Origin: Delphinus delphis
Taxonomy: Eukaryota > Chordata > Mammalia > Artiodactyla > Delphinidae
Assembly (NCBI RefSeq): GCF_949987515.2
Contig: NC_082684.1
Span: 47,086,006-47,150,005, forward strand
Direction of reading: 5' to 3'
Length of the DNA stretch: 64,000 nt
Shown here: positions 23,601-34,803 of the stretch, piece by piece
Layout: the number at the start of each line of letters is the position of its first letter
Position numbering within the stretch: position 1 is the stretch's first letter
The notes under the pieces: generated by a model
The model's database searches: none
Told to the model about the DNA's origin: nothing
Seen by the model: only the letters and a program-made list of their open reading frames with translations
Position numbers and translations under genes: made by a program

Positions 23601-24799
23601 CTTATTTGAAAATCTTGCACTGCGGAGGAAGGGATTATGTGCTGGAGTGTTTCATTTTCAAATGTTTGTGCACAGGGCTTTTTGCCTCCCACCAACATTT
23701 CAATCACCTATAGTAAGTTTCATTAGAAATGTTTTTCATTTAGAATTTGAGTAAACACCACAAAATCAAAAGGGATTCAGCATGCCTAATTCTGAAAGAG
23801 AATTCTGCATAAAGTAACCATCTTTTATTTAGAGAACTGTTCTACCAAAAGTCCATCATCCAAACCTTGAGTCAACCTGCTTATAATTTGGGACTTTGGT
23901 AGAAGAGTAGAATTTAGGACTTTTTAAGAGCTAAATTTTTATTTCATTAGGATGCAAATATTTTGAGTGTCTCTTACTTTCTGACCACATTTACTAAAAA
24001 GGGTATTCCTTCCTCTACTTCCCCTCCGCCTCCTCTTTTTCTTGGTTTTCTATTAAGTGTGACTAAAGTAAAATTTAAAAGTGACCCTCAGTAAACTCAA
24101 TCGAATCACTTTTTCTCCAGCGCTCTCTCCTCTGAGTTTCCGAATACTAAGCCTCAAGTGGCTTCCACTGAGGTATAGACTGGAATTCCTCTCGGCAGCA
24201 GAGTGGACGCTGTGGACATCCTTTTTACTTTTATTTCAAACACCTCTCAGGGGCAACTTTCCCCTTGCCTAGGGCTAAAGCAATTCCTGGGGATGCAAAT
24301 GCGGCTAAATCCTCCACTCTGGGGACAGCCAGTTCCGATGGGATTCCCTTCACACTAGAAACATTATTTATTTATTTCTAAGAGGAGTTTTTAGCTTGAA
24401 CTGATAAACAAAAATATGTTGTCAGTGAGTGTTTTCCTGGGTATAGTGTATCCCTCAAAACATTTTTTTTTTCCTAAGAAGGAAATGTTAAGCTCTTGAT
24501 AAATGAAAAATAAACCCTTGTTCTCTAAGATAAATTATAACAATGAGAACCTTCTCCAACTTTAAAAATCTAATAGTAATCTTTGGCTTTGCACAGTAGA
24601 GTTTCCCTAAACTGTTGAATACATTCCACGTTTCTCAGACCTTGTTTTGGTTAAGGACAAGGGGAGCATCTCCCATGGATGAGTGATTACCTTATCATCC
24701 TTTTACTGGCAGCCAGGGAGATCTTTAACTCTTTAAGCAGTGGCATTTAAGTCTTGAGAACACCCAGAAGCTTGCCCCAGGCTTTAGACATTCTCAGTT
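23601..24799. other. Repeat-poor flank
   Basis: Continues the repeat-free stretch that begins near 22,380. No open frame with a recognisable domain. Possible further regulatory sequence. Confidence 0.45.
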
Positions 24800-24862
24800 A
24801 AAAAAAAAAAAAGAAAGAAAGAGCGAGAGAGAGCGAGAGAGCGAGAGCGAGAGCAAGGGGGG

Positions 24863-24898
<36 letters not shown>

Positions 24899-24921
24899 AA
24901 GAAAGAAAGAAAGAAAGGGGG
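24800..24921 (+). repeat. Purine simple-repeat cluster (GA/GAGC/GAAA/G)n
   Basis: About 120 nt of only A, G and a few C: poly-A, GCGAGA units, a G run, (GA)n, then (GAAA)n and GGGGGGA. Confidence 0.95.
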
Positions 24922-26229
24922 GAAAAGCCCAGCTTGGGTAGCAACAAAGCAGAAATAGAATAAGCCAGGTAGTTCAATTCTGATAAGATTGGAGATCTTC
25001 TGCGAATCAGGTAAGATGACCTGCAAACAAGTACCCTGCTTGGGCAGGGGCGGCCTCTCCTCCTCTGGGATTTGTATCAGGGGCATTCATTCTCTGAGTA
25101 TACTTAATGGCAAGAAAAGTTAGAGATAGGCTCTTTCCCAGCTTCTCTGAGCAATGAGGTTATTCTTTCACCTTTACAAGCATTTTAAATCACAACTTCT
25201 TACCTTTCCTTTGTGCGTCAAAAAGAGGTCATCTAAAACTGAATTGTAGCCGTCTCTATGCTGTGTCCCCAAAACTGGTAGAATCAATTTTAAGAGGATT
25301 TTGTCACCAACAGTTTATAGCTCTTGATTGAAATGAAATAATAGACACAAGGAATGCTTGACCTCTAAAATGACACCCCAAGCCCTGCCAAAGGAAAGCC
25401 CTCTTTTAAAAAAAAGGAAAAAAAAAGATTGCACGAAAATGCTCTTAAGACCTAAAAGTCAGAATGCAGAAAGTTATTCCTTTATTAAGACTTTGCAAAT
25501 TGGTCTTTTTAAGCTCTTTTATAATAAAGCCTGTATGTCAGAGTAATGATGTCAAAGCCCTTAAACTAAACTAGTAAATTGAAAAGGTAATGGAAAATGA
25601 AAGATTTCATTCAGCTTTTTTGTTTCTGTTTTGCATTTTGTTCCAAGTGCTGCCTATTAAAAAAGTAACTAAATTAAACAAAAGTGTACCAGTATATCTA
25701 GCTTTAACTTTAATAAGACAATTCTGAGTATTTTACTTCATGATTTTTTGTTTTCAAATTAAATGAGGTTTTTATATAATATCAACTATAAAAAGAATTT
25801 TTTAAAAAGTTAGACCATATACCCAGAGTTAAGGAGCTCTTGACCTTAAGTGGTACAATTATAGTTGATTTTTTTTCTAACTTTATTTAGTTTTTAGAAT
25901 TTTCCAAATTTCTACAATTAATATTTATTACTTTTAAAACAATATAATTTTGTTTAAAGTATAAAAATATTCCAATCATGTTATTTCATTCTTGGGTGTT
26001 TTAAATGAGAAAGTTTTGAACCTCTTTTCCCTTCCCATCCCTCTGCTCATCTCTGCGTTGAGTTTCTCCTTGGGTTGCTTTTTCCCCTCTTCTCATTTCC
26101 CATGCTTCTGCTGCCCTTTCTCCTTCCTCAGTCAGGGTCACCTGCTTGAACTGAACTGCCTGTCTAACCCTGGGAACGTTTATGAAAAAGAGCCCAGAGG
26201 GAGGAGACACAGAATGTCAGCGCTGAAAG
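24922..26229. other. AT-rich flank, nothing recognised
   Basis: No gene recognised. The minus-strand frame opposite the purine repeat is only its shadow. Confidence 0.5.
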
Positions 26230-26340
26230 GATGAGACCAACAGCCTCACTTTACAGAGGAGGGAATTAAGGTCGACTGCGGAGTGACTTGTTCAAGGTCA
26301 CAGCACCAGTTTGGGCAGAGTGGAAGTTAGAACCCAGGAC
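26230..26340 (-). repeat. MIR SINE fragment
   Basis: CACTTTACAGAGGAGGGAAT, TTCAAGGTCACAGCACCAG, GTTAGAACCCAGGA: reverse-complement MIR core. Confidence 0.75.
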
Positions 26341-27092
26341 TAGTCTTGCAGTTTGAACCTATGAAAAGGATGGAGCCTACTTAAAGCAGCAAACACAGAA
26401 GCATATCAGGAATCACGCAGACATCTAATGTGGGAAGCAGGCTGGAGTTTTCTAGGAACGTACTCTTGACTTTTTTTTAATTCCCTCACCTCAGGTAAAG
26501 ATATAAGCACAGAAAAAAATGTTTCTCTCCTGTAAGAAACACAGCAGTGTTAAAGCAAGGAGAAGCAGAGGCTGACCTGCAGCCTCAGCGTCCCAGGCAG
26601 CAGAGGAGCTGTGGCCGCCCGGCCTTAAGGGGGCCACTGCTCCAGCTGCTTATTGCCCTGGAAGAATTCAGCCCCAGTGTAACCAGATCTGCTGACTTGA
26701 GAAGAGAAGTGAAAAATTAAAGACTTTTTGTGAAATTTCCCAGCTTTAAAAAGTTGATGCCGATGTTTCAAGATACTATTTAAGCCAGACAAAATATGCC
26801 AGAAGTTTGCAACCCTTGATGTAGAGTGTGAGAACAGGGCAGAATTGCCTCATAATCTTAGAGTGAAGGTAAATGTTATGAGATCCTTGATGAAAGAGGG
26901 AAGGGTGACTATGTACTCCTGCTGATGGTTGATCTCAGAATTAAATAGCATCAGTACATACAATCAGTGCGGGGTGTACTAGGGCACTGGGCATTCCTGG
27001 CAACTGCTCTTTCTGAGCTTTTCATATCCTGCCTGGCTTTCTCTCCCCTCTTTTACATTGAAACAAGATGAAAATTGTTGTATCCTTGGCTT
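26341..27092. other. Flank, nothing recognised
   Basis: No gene or clear repeat. Confidence 0.5.
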
Positions 27093-27107
27093 AAAACTAA
27101 TATACAG

Positions 27108-27296
27108 GGCTTCCCTGGTGGCGCAGTGGTTGAGAGTCCGCCTGCTGATGCAGGGGACACGGGTTCGTGACCCGGTCTGGGAAGATCCTGCATGCCGCGG
27201 AGCGGCTGGGCCCGTGAGCCATGGCCGCTGAGCCTGCGCGTCTGGAGCTTGTGCTCCGCAACGGGGGAGGCCGCAACAGTGAGAGGCCCGCGTACC

Positions 27297-27328
<32 letters not shown>
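27108..27328 (+). mobile_element. CHR-type cetacean SINE with target-site duplication
   Basis: Full element with a 30-nt poly-A. The perfect 15-nt duplication AAAACTAATATACAG (27093-27107 and 27325-27339, overlapping the poly-A) marks a recent insertion. Confidence 0.96.
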
Positions 27329-27330
<2 letters not shown>

Positions 27331-27339
27331 AATATACAG

Positions 27340-27889
27340 ACTCTCCCTAATCACTGGTAGAAAGCTGTGGCAGTGAATTGGGATCTACCTGTGGAAACTT
27401 GAATGTAACACACACAAGAGTCCTTAAAATGTGTGAGCCTGTACTCCAATGACTTTAGAAGGACATCCATCTTGCCATGTACAAGAGTCTGTTTCTGTCT
27501 CCTCCACCTCTCATCCTCGTTTAGAAAAAAGGAAACCCTCTCCTTACCACAGCATTTATTTATTCATTCTATATACCTGAAAATTGACAAAGACTCCACC
27601 ACTGCATTCCCTTTTAAGTCAACTTATAAGAAAACGCATTGCCTTTTAAACGAGGGCAGTGAAGTTTCAGCTTGGCAACCTAACATAGGAATGATTCTCA
27701 AAATTATAGATATAACGCTTCCTTATATGTTCCTATTTTCTCCAAATTTTCTGCAGTGAGTGCTTATTTTTTTATAATCCAGAAGGGAAAAGGTTAGGAA
27801 AAACTTATTTTGCCAAAGAGCAAATGATATATGTCTATTTCAAGAGTCAGATCAACCAACAGATTAAGAAGCTACCAGTGAAAATGGAT
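27340..27889. other. Flank, nothing recognised
   Basis: A 108-codon open frame at 27433-27759 (+) has no recognised domain or gene context and is not taken as coding. Confidence 0.5.
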
Positions 27890-28075
27890 AGAACTTCAGC
27901 TCAAGAGTCAACAAACCCGAGGTTTAATCCCCATTTTTCCACTCAACCTTAATCTCTGAGTGCTCAGTCTTTTCTTCTGTTAAATGGGGATGAGAATGCC
28001 AATATTTCAGGGTAATTGTAAAGCTTAATGATATGTGACACATGGTAAGTTCTGAATAAAAGGTAATCATGGCTT
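27890..28075 (+). repeat. MIR SINE (diverged)
   Basis: GAGGTTTAATCCCCATTTTT, TCTTCTGTTAAATGGGGATG, GGTAATTGTAAAGCTTAATG. Confidence 0.65.
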
Positions 28076-28800
28076 ATACAGTGGTTTTATTTAACGTACC
28101 ACTCAACGTCAGATTAATTCTGCAAAGCCCTGGTAAACATTTGAATTTGTGTATGTTCATGAGAATAAACCATCCTGAAGTAAATAGACAGCTCTAGAGT
28201 TTGTCTTTGTTTCTCCTGCCAAAACATCTCAGCAGAGCACTACAAAACCATATTGGGTGGTTTGTGGACCTGTACAAATTCTGTGAGAAAAATTCGAGTT
28301 TTTCTTTTATTTCGGGTACTGTGCCATTTTTAAAGAATCTGTGGTTGAATTTACAGAGTCATCTGTAAATTTAGTTGCTCTTACATCTTCAAATTTAAAA
28401 ATTATAATCATTTTGGCTTTTTTCCAGAGTTCTTTAGCACAAGAACAATCTTTTTGAACAAATTTGGATATTGTACTAAAGATTATGACAATTTTAATAA
28501 TGCTTTGCACATACTCAATAAATACTTATGTGTGATTGAACACCCAGCCTCCTTGAACAATGGCCACACCATAGAATCCAATGGAAAAGTGCATTCAGAG
28601 AAGCTTCACAGCCCTCCAGAATTAAGGGAGATGCCAACATCTTCACAACTAATTTCATAAGCTACTTAAGCATTTTCCTAGCCTGTTCGCTGCTGTGTTT
28701 TCACAGCATTTAAATTACAAATTACTATGCCAGCTTAATATGACAGTTTTTCTTCTTTTTTTTTTAAGATATACGTTTAGACTAACTGAAGATTTATGCG
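28076..28800. other. Flank, nothing recognised
   Basis: No gene or clear repeat. Confidence 0.5.
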
Positions 28801-28974
28801 TTCATCTCCCTCCAGCCCACCACCACTGTCCGCTCTGGACTACACTGTCTCTGTCCTAGACCGTTGCAATTGGTCCTGTCTGGCCTTCCTGTCTCATACA
28901 ATCTGCTCTCGCACAGCACTGCCGTCTTTGTAAAACGCCAATCTACTTTTAGCCTGTGACCTAGTAGATAACGA

Positions 28975-29490
28975 GAGCTATTGAGCATTTACTGTGTCTA
29001 GCATTGTGTTAAGCACTTTACATTCATTATCTCGTTTAAGCCTCAAATTATCCCATGAGATAGTCTCCATTTTTTAGAGAAGAAAAGGAAGGCTCGGGAC
29101 TTCCCTGGTGGCATAGTGGTTAAGAATCTGCCTGCCAATGTAGGGAACACAGGTTTGAGCCCTGGTCTGGGAAGATCCCACATGGCGCGGAGCAACTAAG
29201 CCCATGCACCACAACTACTGAGCCTGCGCTCTAGAGCCTGCGTGCCACAACTACTGAGCTCACGTGCCGCAACTACGGAAGCCCGCGTGCCTAGAGCCTG
29301 TGTGCTGCAACAAGAAAAGCCACTGCAATGAGAAGCCCACGCACCACAACAAAGAGTAGTCCCCGCTTGCCACAACTAGGGAAAGCCCACACGTAGCAAT
29401 GAAGACCCCATGCAGCCAAAAATAAATTAATTAATTTAAAAAAAAAAAGAAAAGGAAGGCTCAGAGAGGTTAAGTAAATTGTGTAAGTAA
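28975..29490 (-). repeat. MIR SINE split by a CHR SINE
   Basis: Left part TATTGAGCATTTACTGTGTC ... TTTTTTAGAGAAGAAAAGGA (28975-29095), right part AGAGAGGTTAAGTAAATTGT (from 29448). Reverse-complement MIR. Confidence 0.8.
29096..29447 (+). mobile_element. CHR-type SINE (long subfamily) inserted in a MIR
   Basis: GGGACTTCCCTGGTGGCATA head, a repeated CACAACTACTGAGC body, tail ATGCAGCCAAAAATAAATTA plus poly-A. A perfect 15-nt duplication AGAAAAGGAAGGCTC flanks it (29081-29095, 29448-29462). Confidence 0.96.
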
Positions 29491-29599
29491 ATTGTAGATT
29501 ACATCTTGAACTTCATTCATCCACTTAATTACACACACTCCTCCCTGACTACAGCCATAGCAGCATGATGGCAGAATGCATTAGGTGTGGTGACACCTT

Positions 29600-29870
29600 G
29601 GTCACATGCTGTCTCCATTGTCTGGGATGCCATCACCCACTTGGCACTCAGATGGGTCCTCTCCACTGTGAAGCCTTCCCATATGTCCCTCCAACTCCCC
29701 ACTTAGTCCTGGAAGCATGCCTCCCAGCGTGCCCTGCTGCTTTGCCATCATTAGTTTATCTGTCTCTCTTATCAAATGTCATGAGGGCTTCGACTTAATC
29801 ATATTGTATTTGTATTCATTTACACACAGCCTGGGAAGTAGTAGACACTCAGTAAATGTTTGTAAAATAA
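29600..29870 (+). repeat. L2 LINE 3'-end fragment
   Basis: TGTGAAGCCTTCCCATATGT ... CATGAGGGCTTCGACTTAAT ... AGACACTCAGTAAATGTTTG: L2 3' end order. Confidence 0.65.
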
Positions 29871-30134
29871 ATTCTGAGATCCTCAAGAGTGTCTTACTGA
29901 TCCTTATAGCCCCCAAACCAAGCTGCAATACCAGGAGGTCAACCTGGGAGGGACAGATTGACTGAGAGGCAGTCTGGGGGGCTACGGAAGTGGAGCATGA
30001 CAAGCTATGGGCAAAGAGTCAGTAGACAGAGATGCCAAAGCTGGAGATAGAGAAACCCAACTAGGGGCCAGCAGGACAAAGTTGGTGGTGGCGGGGGCAG
30101 GTGTTGGCTATGGAGCAAGTAAAGATGGAGAAGT

Positions 30135-30616
30135 GTATTAGTCAGGGTTCTCTAGAGAAACAGAACCATGTATAAAAAGGAATTTGTTATAAGGAATTAT
30201 GGCTCACACTATTATGGAAGCTACAAGTCCCAAGATCTGCAGTCAGAAAACTGGAGACCCAGGAGGGCCCATGGTGTAGTTCAGTCTGAATATCAGGAGG
30301 CTCGAGACTCAGGAAGAGCCAATACTTCAGTTCGAGTCCGAAGGCAGGGAAAAAACTGGCAGTCCAACTCAAAGACATTCAGGCAAGAGGAATTCCCTCT
30401 TACTCTCAGGGGGGTCAGCCTTTTTGTTCTACTCAGGCCTTGACTGATTAGATGGGGCCCACCCACACTGAGGAGGGCAATCTGCTTTACTCATTCCAGC
30501 AATTCAAACATTTTCTCATCCAGAAACACCCTCACAGATAAACTAAGAGTAATGTTCGACCAAACGTCTGGACACCTTGTGACCCCGTCAAGTTGACACA
30601 TAAAATTAACCATCAT
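30135..30616 (+). repeat. Ancient interspersed repeat, copy 2 (opens GTATTAGTCAGGGTTCTC)
   Basis: Same family and orientation as 9153-9716; ends AAGTTGACACATAAAATTAA CCATCA. Probable L1 3'-end derivative; subfamily not assigned. Confidence 0.7.
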
Positions 30617-31949
30617 AGGTGGGGAGTAGGTTGGAGTAGAGTTCACCCAGGAAGACCCTCATGGGCACAGGTTCCAATCACAGTCCCACTTTTATGTGCA
30701 CAGTTCTTAAAGTGTCCATTCCCAACAGGCAACAGCCTGAGGAACCCATCACCTCCCACCACTCTGCCCTAAAATCTGTTCCTTCTGCGTACTTCTCTCC
30801 TGAAATTTCCAGCAATATCGGTCTTATTTTGGAGTCACCCTTCATTCATCCTGGTCTTTGGTGCTAACATCTAAATGGTTGCCAAGACCTTTCAATTCTT
30901 CCTGTGAAATGCTTCTCACATGCCTCATCTTCCTTCACTATTGCTACTCTCCTACTATAGAGTCATGGCTATTCAATTTTTAAATATGAAAGAATTGGGT
31001 GGGGGGGATCACAGTCTGGTTGGAAAGGAGGTTTGGGGGACTGGTTTTGAAGCTGCCTTCACAGAGCAAAATGAAATTTTCTTTAGGTTGTCTGTTACAA
31101 ATTAATAATACAGCAAAGTTTTATATAAGTTTGCTTTAACAAATTGAGAAAGTGTTCATTGTATGTATCAAATTTACATATATATTAATAATTTGTGACA
31201 GAGATTATGATGAGGAGACCCCTATATGAATTGTTTCTTAAACAATTTCTTTCACTCTAAGCACTTTCTGTTTTGCTGCTGGATAAATCTTCCTAAAGCA
31301 CAGCTTCAATATTATTAATACAAACCTTCACTGGGTCCTCACTCCCTACTAAATAAGGAACAGTCTGTAAATGGACTCTGTGGCCCTTCAGAATATGGAT
31401 TCCACTCATTTTTCTGGCTATATATCCTATGAGTCACAATTGCCTCTTATACCAATCAGGGAATGCCTTTGGATGCAAGTAGCAAGTACATTCAATGTAT
31501 GCTGGCTTTAACAAATAGAGAGCTATTTTTCTCACATAAGAAATTAATGTCTGCAGTCCAGGGCTAGTGCAAGTACTCAATGATGGACCCAAGCTCCTTC
31601 TGTTTCTCTGTTCCATCGTAACAATCATATGGCTTTGACCTTTTGCTTATTACCTCATAACCTCAGGATGCAGTTCCAGGCATCTCACCTACATTCCAAG
31701 TAGGAGAAATAAGAGACAGCAAAGGGCAAAAGTTGAAGGAAGGTGCATGTTAATTGAACCTGTCCTGTTTTTATGGGTAAAGTGAATAATTTTCCTAGCA
31801 ATCTTCTGCTTATGACTCAATGATCAGAAGGGTTCACATGGTGGAAGGTGACTGGGAGAGGCAGGATTGTGGATGGAGGTGGGCCGGCCAAGCAGTCGTA
31901 CCTGCTGCACGCACCTGCTCTAATCAGGCGGCTCGCTTACCTTACTCCA
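30617..31949. other. Flank, possible old LINE pieces
   Basis: No gene. Weak L2-like phrases (30,740-30,960; 31,250-31,350). Confidence 0.4.
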
Positions 31950-32295
31950 CATCTGCCTTCACATCATTTCCTCTGCCTTGAATGATCTTTACCCTCCCCC
32001 CCTCTGTTAATTGAAGGCTTTTCATTTTGTTTAAGTCCTGATAAAATACCACTTCCTCCAAGATGTCTTCCTGGTCTCCCTCCAAACCTCTCTGATAAAA
32101 TTTCTCCTTCTGAGATCAACCACTGTTTTTATTTCTGTTGTACCTAGAATCCTCACACTGTACTCTGATTAATTATATGTATTTCATCTCCCTGACTATA
32201 TTTTGAAGCCCGAGAGAACAGGGAGCATGTCCCATTCATCTTTGTATTTCCACGGCAACTCAGCACAGAGTAGGTATTCAATAAGTGTTGGATGA
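31950..32295 (+). repeat. L2 LINE 3'-end fragment
   Basis: ACTTCCTCCAAGATGTCTTC, GAGAACAGGGAGCATGTCCC, AGCACAGAGTAGGTATTCAA TAAG: classic L2 3' end. Confidence 0.8.
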
Positions 32296-32659
32296 ATGCA
32301 TGCATATTCTGCAATATTCCATTCTGAATGGAAAAGTTTGCAATACCCACATTGTGTCTATAATGGCCCCTCTGATCCAAGTTAAAGGAGGACATCTGCA
32401 GTCCTCGATGAATATTGGCTGCTGTCCTCTGTCCTCAGCTAAAGCAAGGACATCTGTGGTGGCAATGTGACTATCTACCAATGCTTTTTATGTCCCTTTG
32501 CCCAAATGTGCAGCTGTTTCCTTGGTGGGAAAGTAAGGGAACAGTAAAAATCAGACAAAATAACAGCACTTTTAGCAGGAGTCTTATGAGGGTATTAGGT
32601 TAAAATTAAGAACTTTGAAATTGGGTGACAATATAAGCAATAATCATATTAATACCAAT

Positions 32660-32835
32660 TAATAACCATTTATTAAAACCCTTATGCCAGACAGTGCATT
32701 TATATGCCTTGTCCCTTGGACATGCATAACAACATATTCATTTATTAAATAAGGAAACCAAGTCCCAGAAAGATTAGGCAATTTGCCCAGGATTACATAG
32801 CTTCTAAGTGGCAAAGCTGGGGAGACACTCATTTC
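32660..32835 (-). repeat. MIR SINE
   Basis: TATTAAAACCCTTATGCCAG, AATAAGGAAACCAAGTCCCA, GGATTACATAGCTTCTAAGT. Confidence 0.75.
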
Positions 32836-32859
32836 ATAGTGCAAGCCTGTAAGGGAAGG

Positions 32860-33072
32860 GGTGTTAGTTCTGCTTTACATGTGAAAAAACTGCAGCTCAG
32901 AGAAGTCAAGTGACTTGCTCAAGGCCATGCAGTACAGTGATTAAGAGGATGGGCTCTGGAGTTAGACTTCCTGAGTGTGAATCCCGGTGTGACCTGGGGC
33001 AAATTGTTGAAAGTTTTTGTGCCTCAGTTTCCTCATATGTAAACCAGGGGCAAAAGCTGCTTCATAGGTTCT
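32860..33072. repeat. Two abutting MIR fragments in opposite orientation
   Basis: 32860-32928 reads as minus-strand MIR (GCTCAGAGAAGTCAAGTGAC); 32930-33072 as plus-strand MIR (CAGTGATTAAGAGGATGGGC, CCTCAGTTTCCTCATATGTA). Confidence 0.75.
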
Positions 33073-33411
33073 TTTTAAAAAAATAATTAATTAATTAATT
33101 ATATTTATTTTTGGCTGTGTTGGGTCTTCGTTGCTGCGCACGGGCTTTCTCTAGTTGTGGCGAGCGGGGGCTACTCTTCATTGCGGTGCGCGGGTTTCTC
33201 ATTGCGGTGGCTTCTCTTGTTGCAGAGAACAGGCTCTAGGCACGCGGACTTCAGTAGTTGTGGCTCACGGGCTCTAGAGCGCAGGCTCAGTAGTTGTGGT
33301 GCATGGGCTTAGTTGCTCTGCGGCATGTGGGATCTTCCCGGACCAGGGCTCGAACCCGTGTCCCCTGCATTGGCAGGCGGATTCTCAACCACTGTGCCAC
33401 CAGGGAAGCCC
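33073..33411 (-). mobile_element. CHR-type SINE (long subfamily), minus strand
   Basis: A-rich/ATTAATTA start, GGCTGTGTTGGGTCTTCGTT, TCTCATTGCGGTGGCTTCTC, GGATCTTCCCGGACCAGG, GTGCCACCAGGGAAGCCC end. Confidence 0.93.
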
Positions 33412-33914
33412 TTCACAATTTCTCATGAAAACAAAATGAATAAGTACACTTACAACAGAGACTGGCCTATCACCAGATCCAAACCAAGTATTTGGTAGTT
33501 TAGCCAGGGCTGCCACTAGCCTATGTGATAGAGTAGCCCAAGGATAGCTTACCTGGTATACTGAGCATAGGGAATTGGACATTCAGATATGCTTTGGTCC
33601 TTCTGGAGAAAAGAAATGAATACTACTTTCTGGCTCCCAATGGTCGGAGTCCTGTTTCTCCCCCAAAAGGGACTCCTAGGTTTACTGACTCCATGCTTCA
33701 GAAAGTTACACTTTTTGAAAAGAACAATGGCTCTGTCTGCATTTCTGTCCACTGCCAGCATTAACTGACCCAGAGAATTAGTAGGCTTGTGGGTATGAAA
33801 TTATTTGGGGGAAGGATCTTCATTTGGTGTGTGCTGAGCTCTGTGGAGTAACCTTTAGTATTTCCATAGTATAACACAATTTTGTTTTGTTTAAGTTGCT
33901 TTCCTCATCTTGGT

Positions 33915-34803
33915 AGCTAGTCTCCAAAGATGGTCCTGCAATGAGCCATGCCTCTTGGTATTCATACTTTTGTGTAGACCCCTCCCTCATTGAATCTAGG
34001 CAGCCTTTATATAACTGATAGAATATGGTAGAAGTGACATTTGCGATTTCTAAGACTAGGTCATAATAAGCCTAATAGCCTCTGCCTTGGGTTCTTTTGA
34101 AAGCGTGCTCTGGGGGAAGCCAGCTGCTATGTAAGAAGTTCAGCTACTGTGAGACCATCATGCTGTAATAAAAGCCAAGCTATCCATGTTAAGAGGCTGC
34201 ATGGAGACAGAAAGACCCTGGCCACCCCCCAGCAATTCCAGCCATCTAGATGAGGTGTCAGATATGTAGGGAAGAAGCCATCTCGGACATCTGGCCCAGC
34301 TAGTCTCCGGATATCTGTAGCCCCATCCACCATCTGACTGCAACTGCACAAAACCCAGTCAACTTACAGAACTATAAGAGATGACAATAAATTGTTAATC
34401 CTTTTTTCCTTTTTTTTTTTTTTTGCGGTACGCGGGCCTCTCACTGTTGTGGTCTCTCCCCTTGCGGAGCACAGGCTCCGGACACGCAGGCTCAGCGGCC
34501 ATGGCTCACGGGCCCAGCCGCTCCGCGGCATGTGGGATCTTCCCGGACCGGGGCATGAACCCGCGTCCCCTGCATCGGCAGGCGGACTCTCAACCACTGC
34601 GCCACCAGGGAAGCCCCCCCACTTTTTTTTCGGCCACACCTCGCAGCTTGCAGCATCTTAGTCCCCAACCAGGGATCGAACCTGTGCCCCCTGCAGTGGA
34701 AGTGTGCAGTCCTAACCACTGGACTGCCAAGGAATTCACAATAGATAGTTATTTTAAGCCACTCTGTTTTGGGGTTATTAGGAAGTACTGAATAACTGAA
34801 ACA
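33915..34803 (+). repeat. Old MaLR-like solitary LTR split by SINEs
   Basis: Left part ends GACAATAAATTGTTA at 34397; right part resumes TATTTTAAGCCACTCTGTTT after 34751. Order resembles an MLT-type LTR of the ERVL-MaLR group. Non-coding remnant. Confidence 0.55.
34398..34737 (-). mobile_element. Nested SINE pair: older tRNA-SINE with a younger CHR SINE in it, minus strand
   Basis: Younger copy about 34409-34616 (TTTTGCGGTACGCGGGCC ... GCGCCACCAGGGAAGCCCC). The older copy continues 34617-34737 (CCAGGGATCGAACCTGTGCC ... GACTGCCAAGGAATTC). Outer target-site duplication ACAATAAATTGTTA / ACAATAGATAGTTA (34384-34397, 34738-34751; 12 of 14). Confidence 0.88.

Noticed and set aside
23161..23754. 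Overlapping + frames of 88-97 codons in the candidate enhancer
   Set aside because: Two different frames over the same DNA without domains; not coding.
24800..24921. Repeat array resembling a CRISPR or satellite
   Set aside because: Simple purine repeats without conserved repeats and unique spacers, and this is a mammalian genome.
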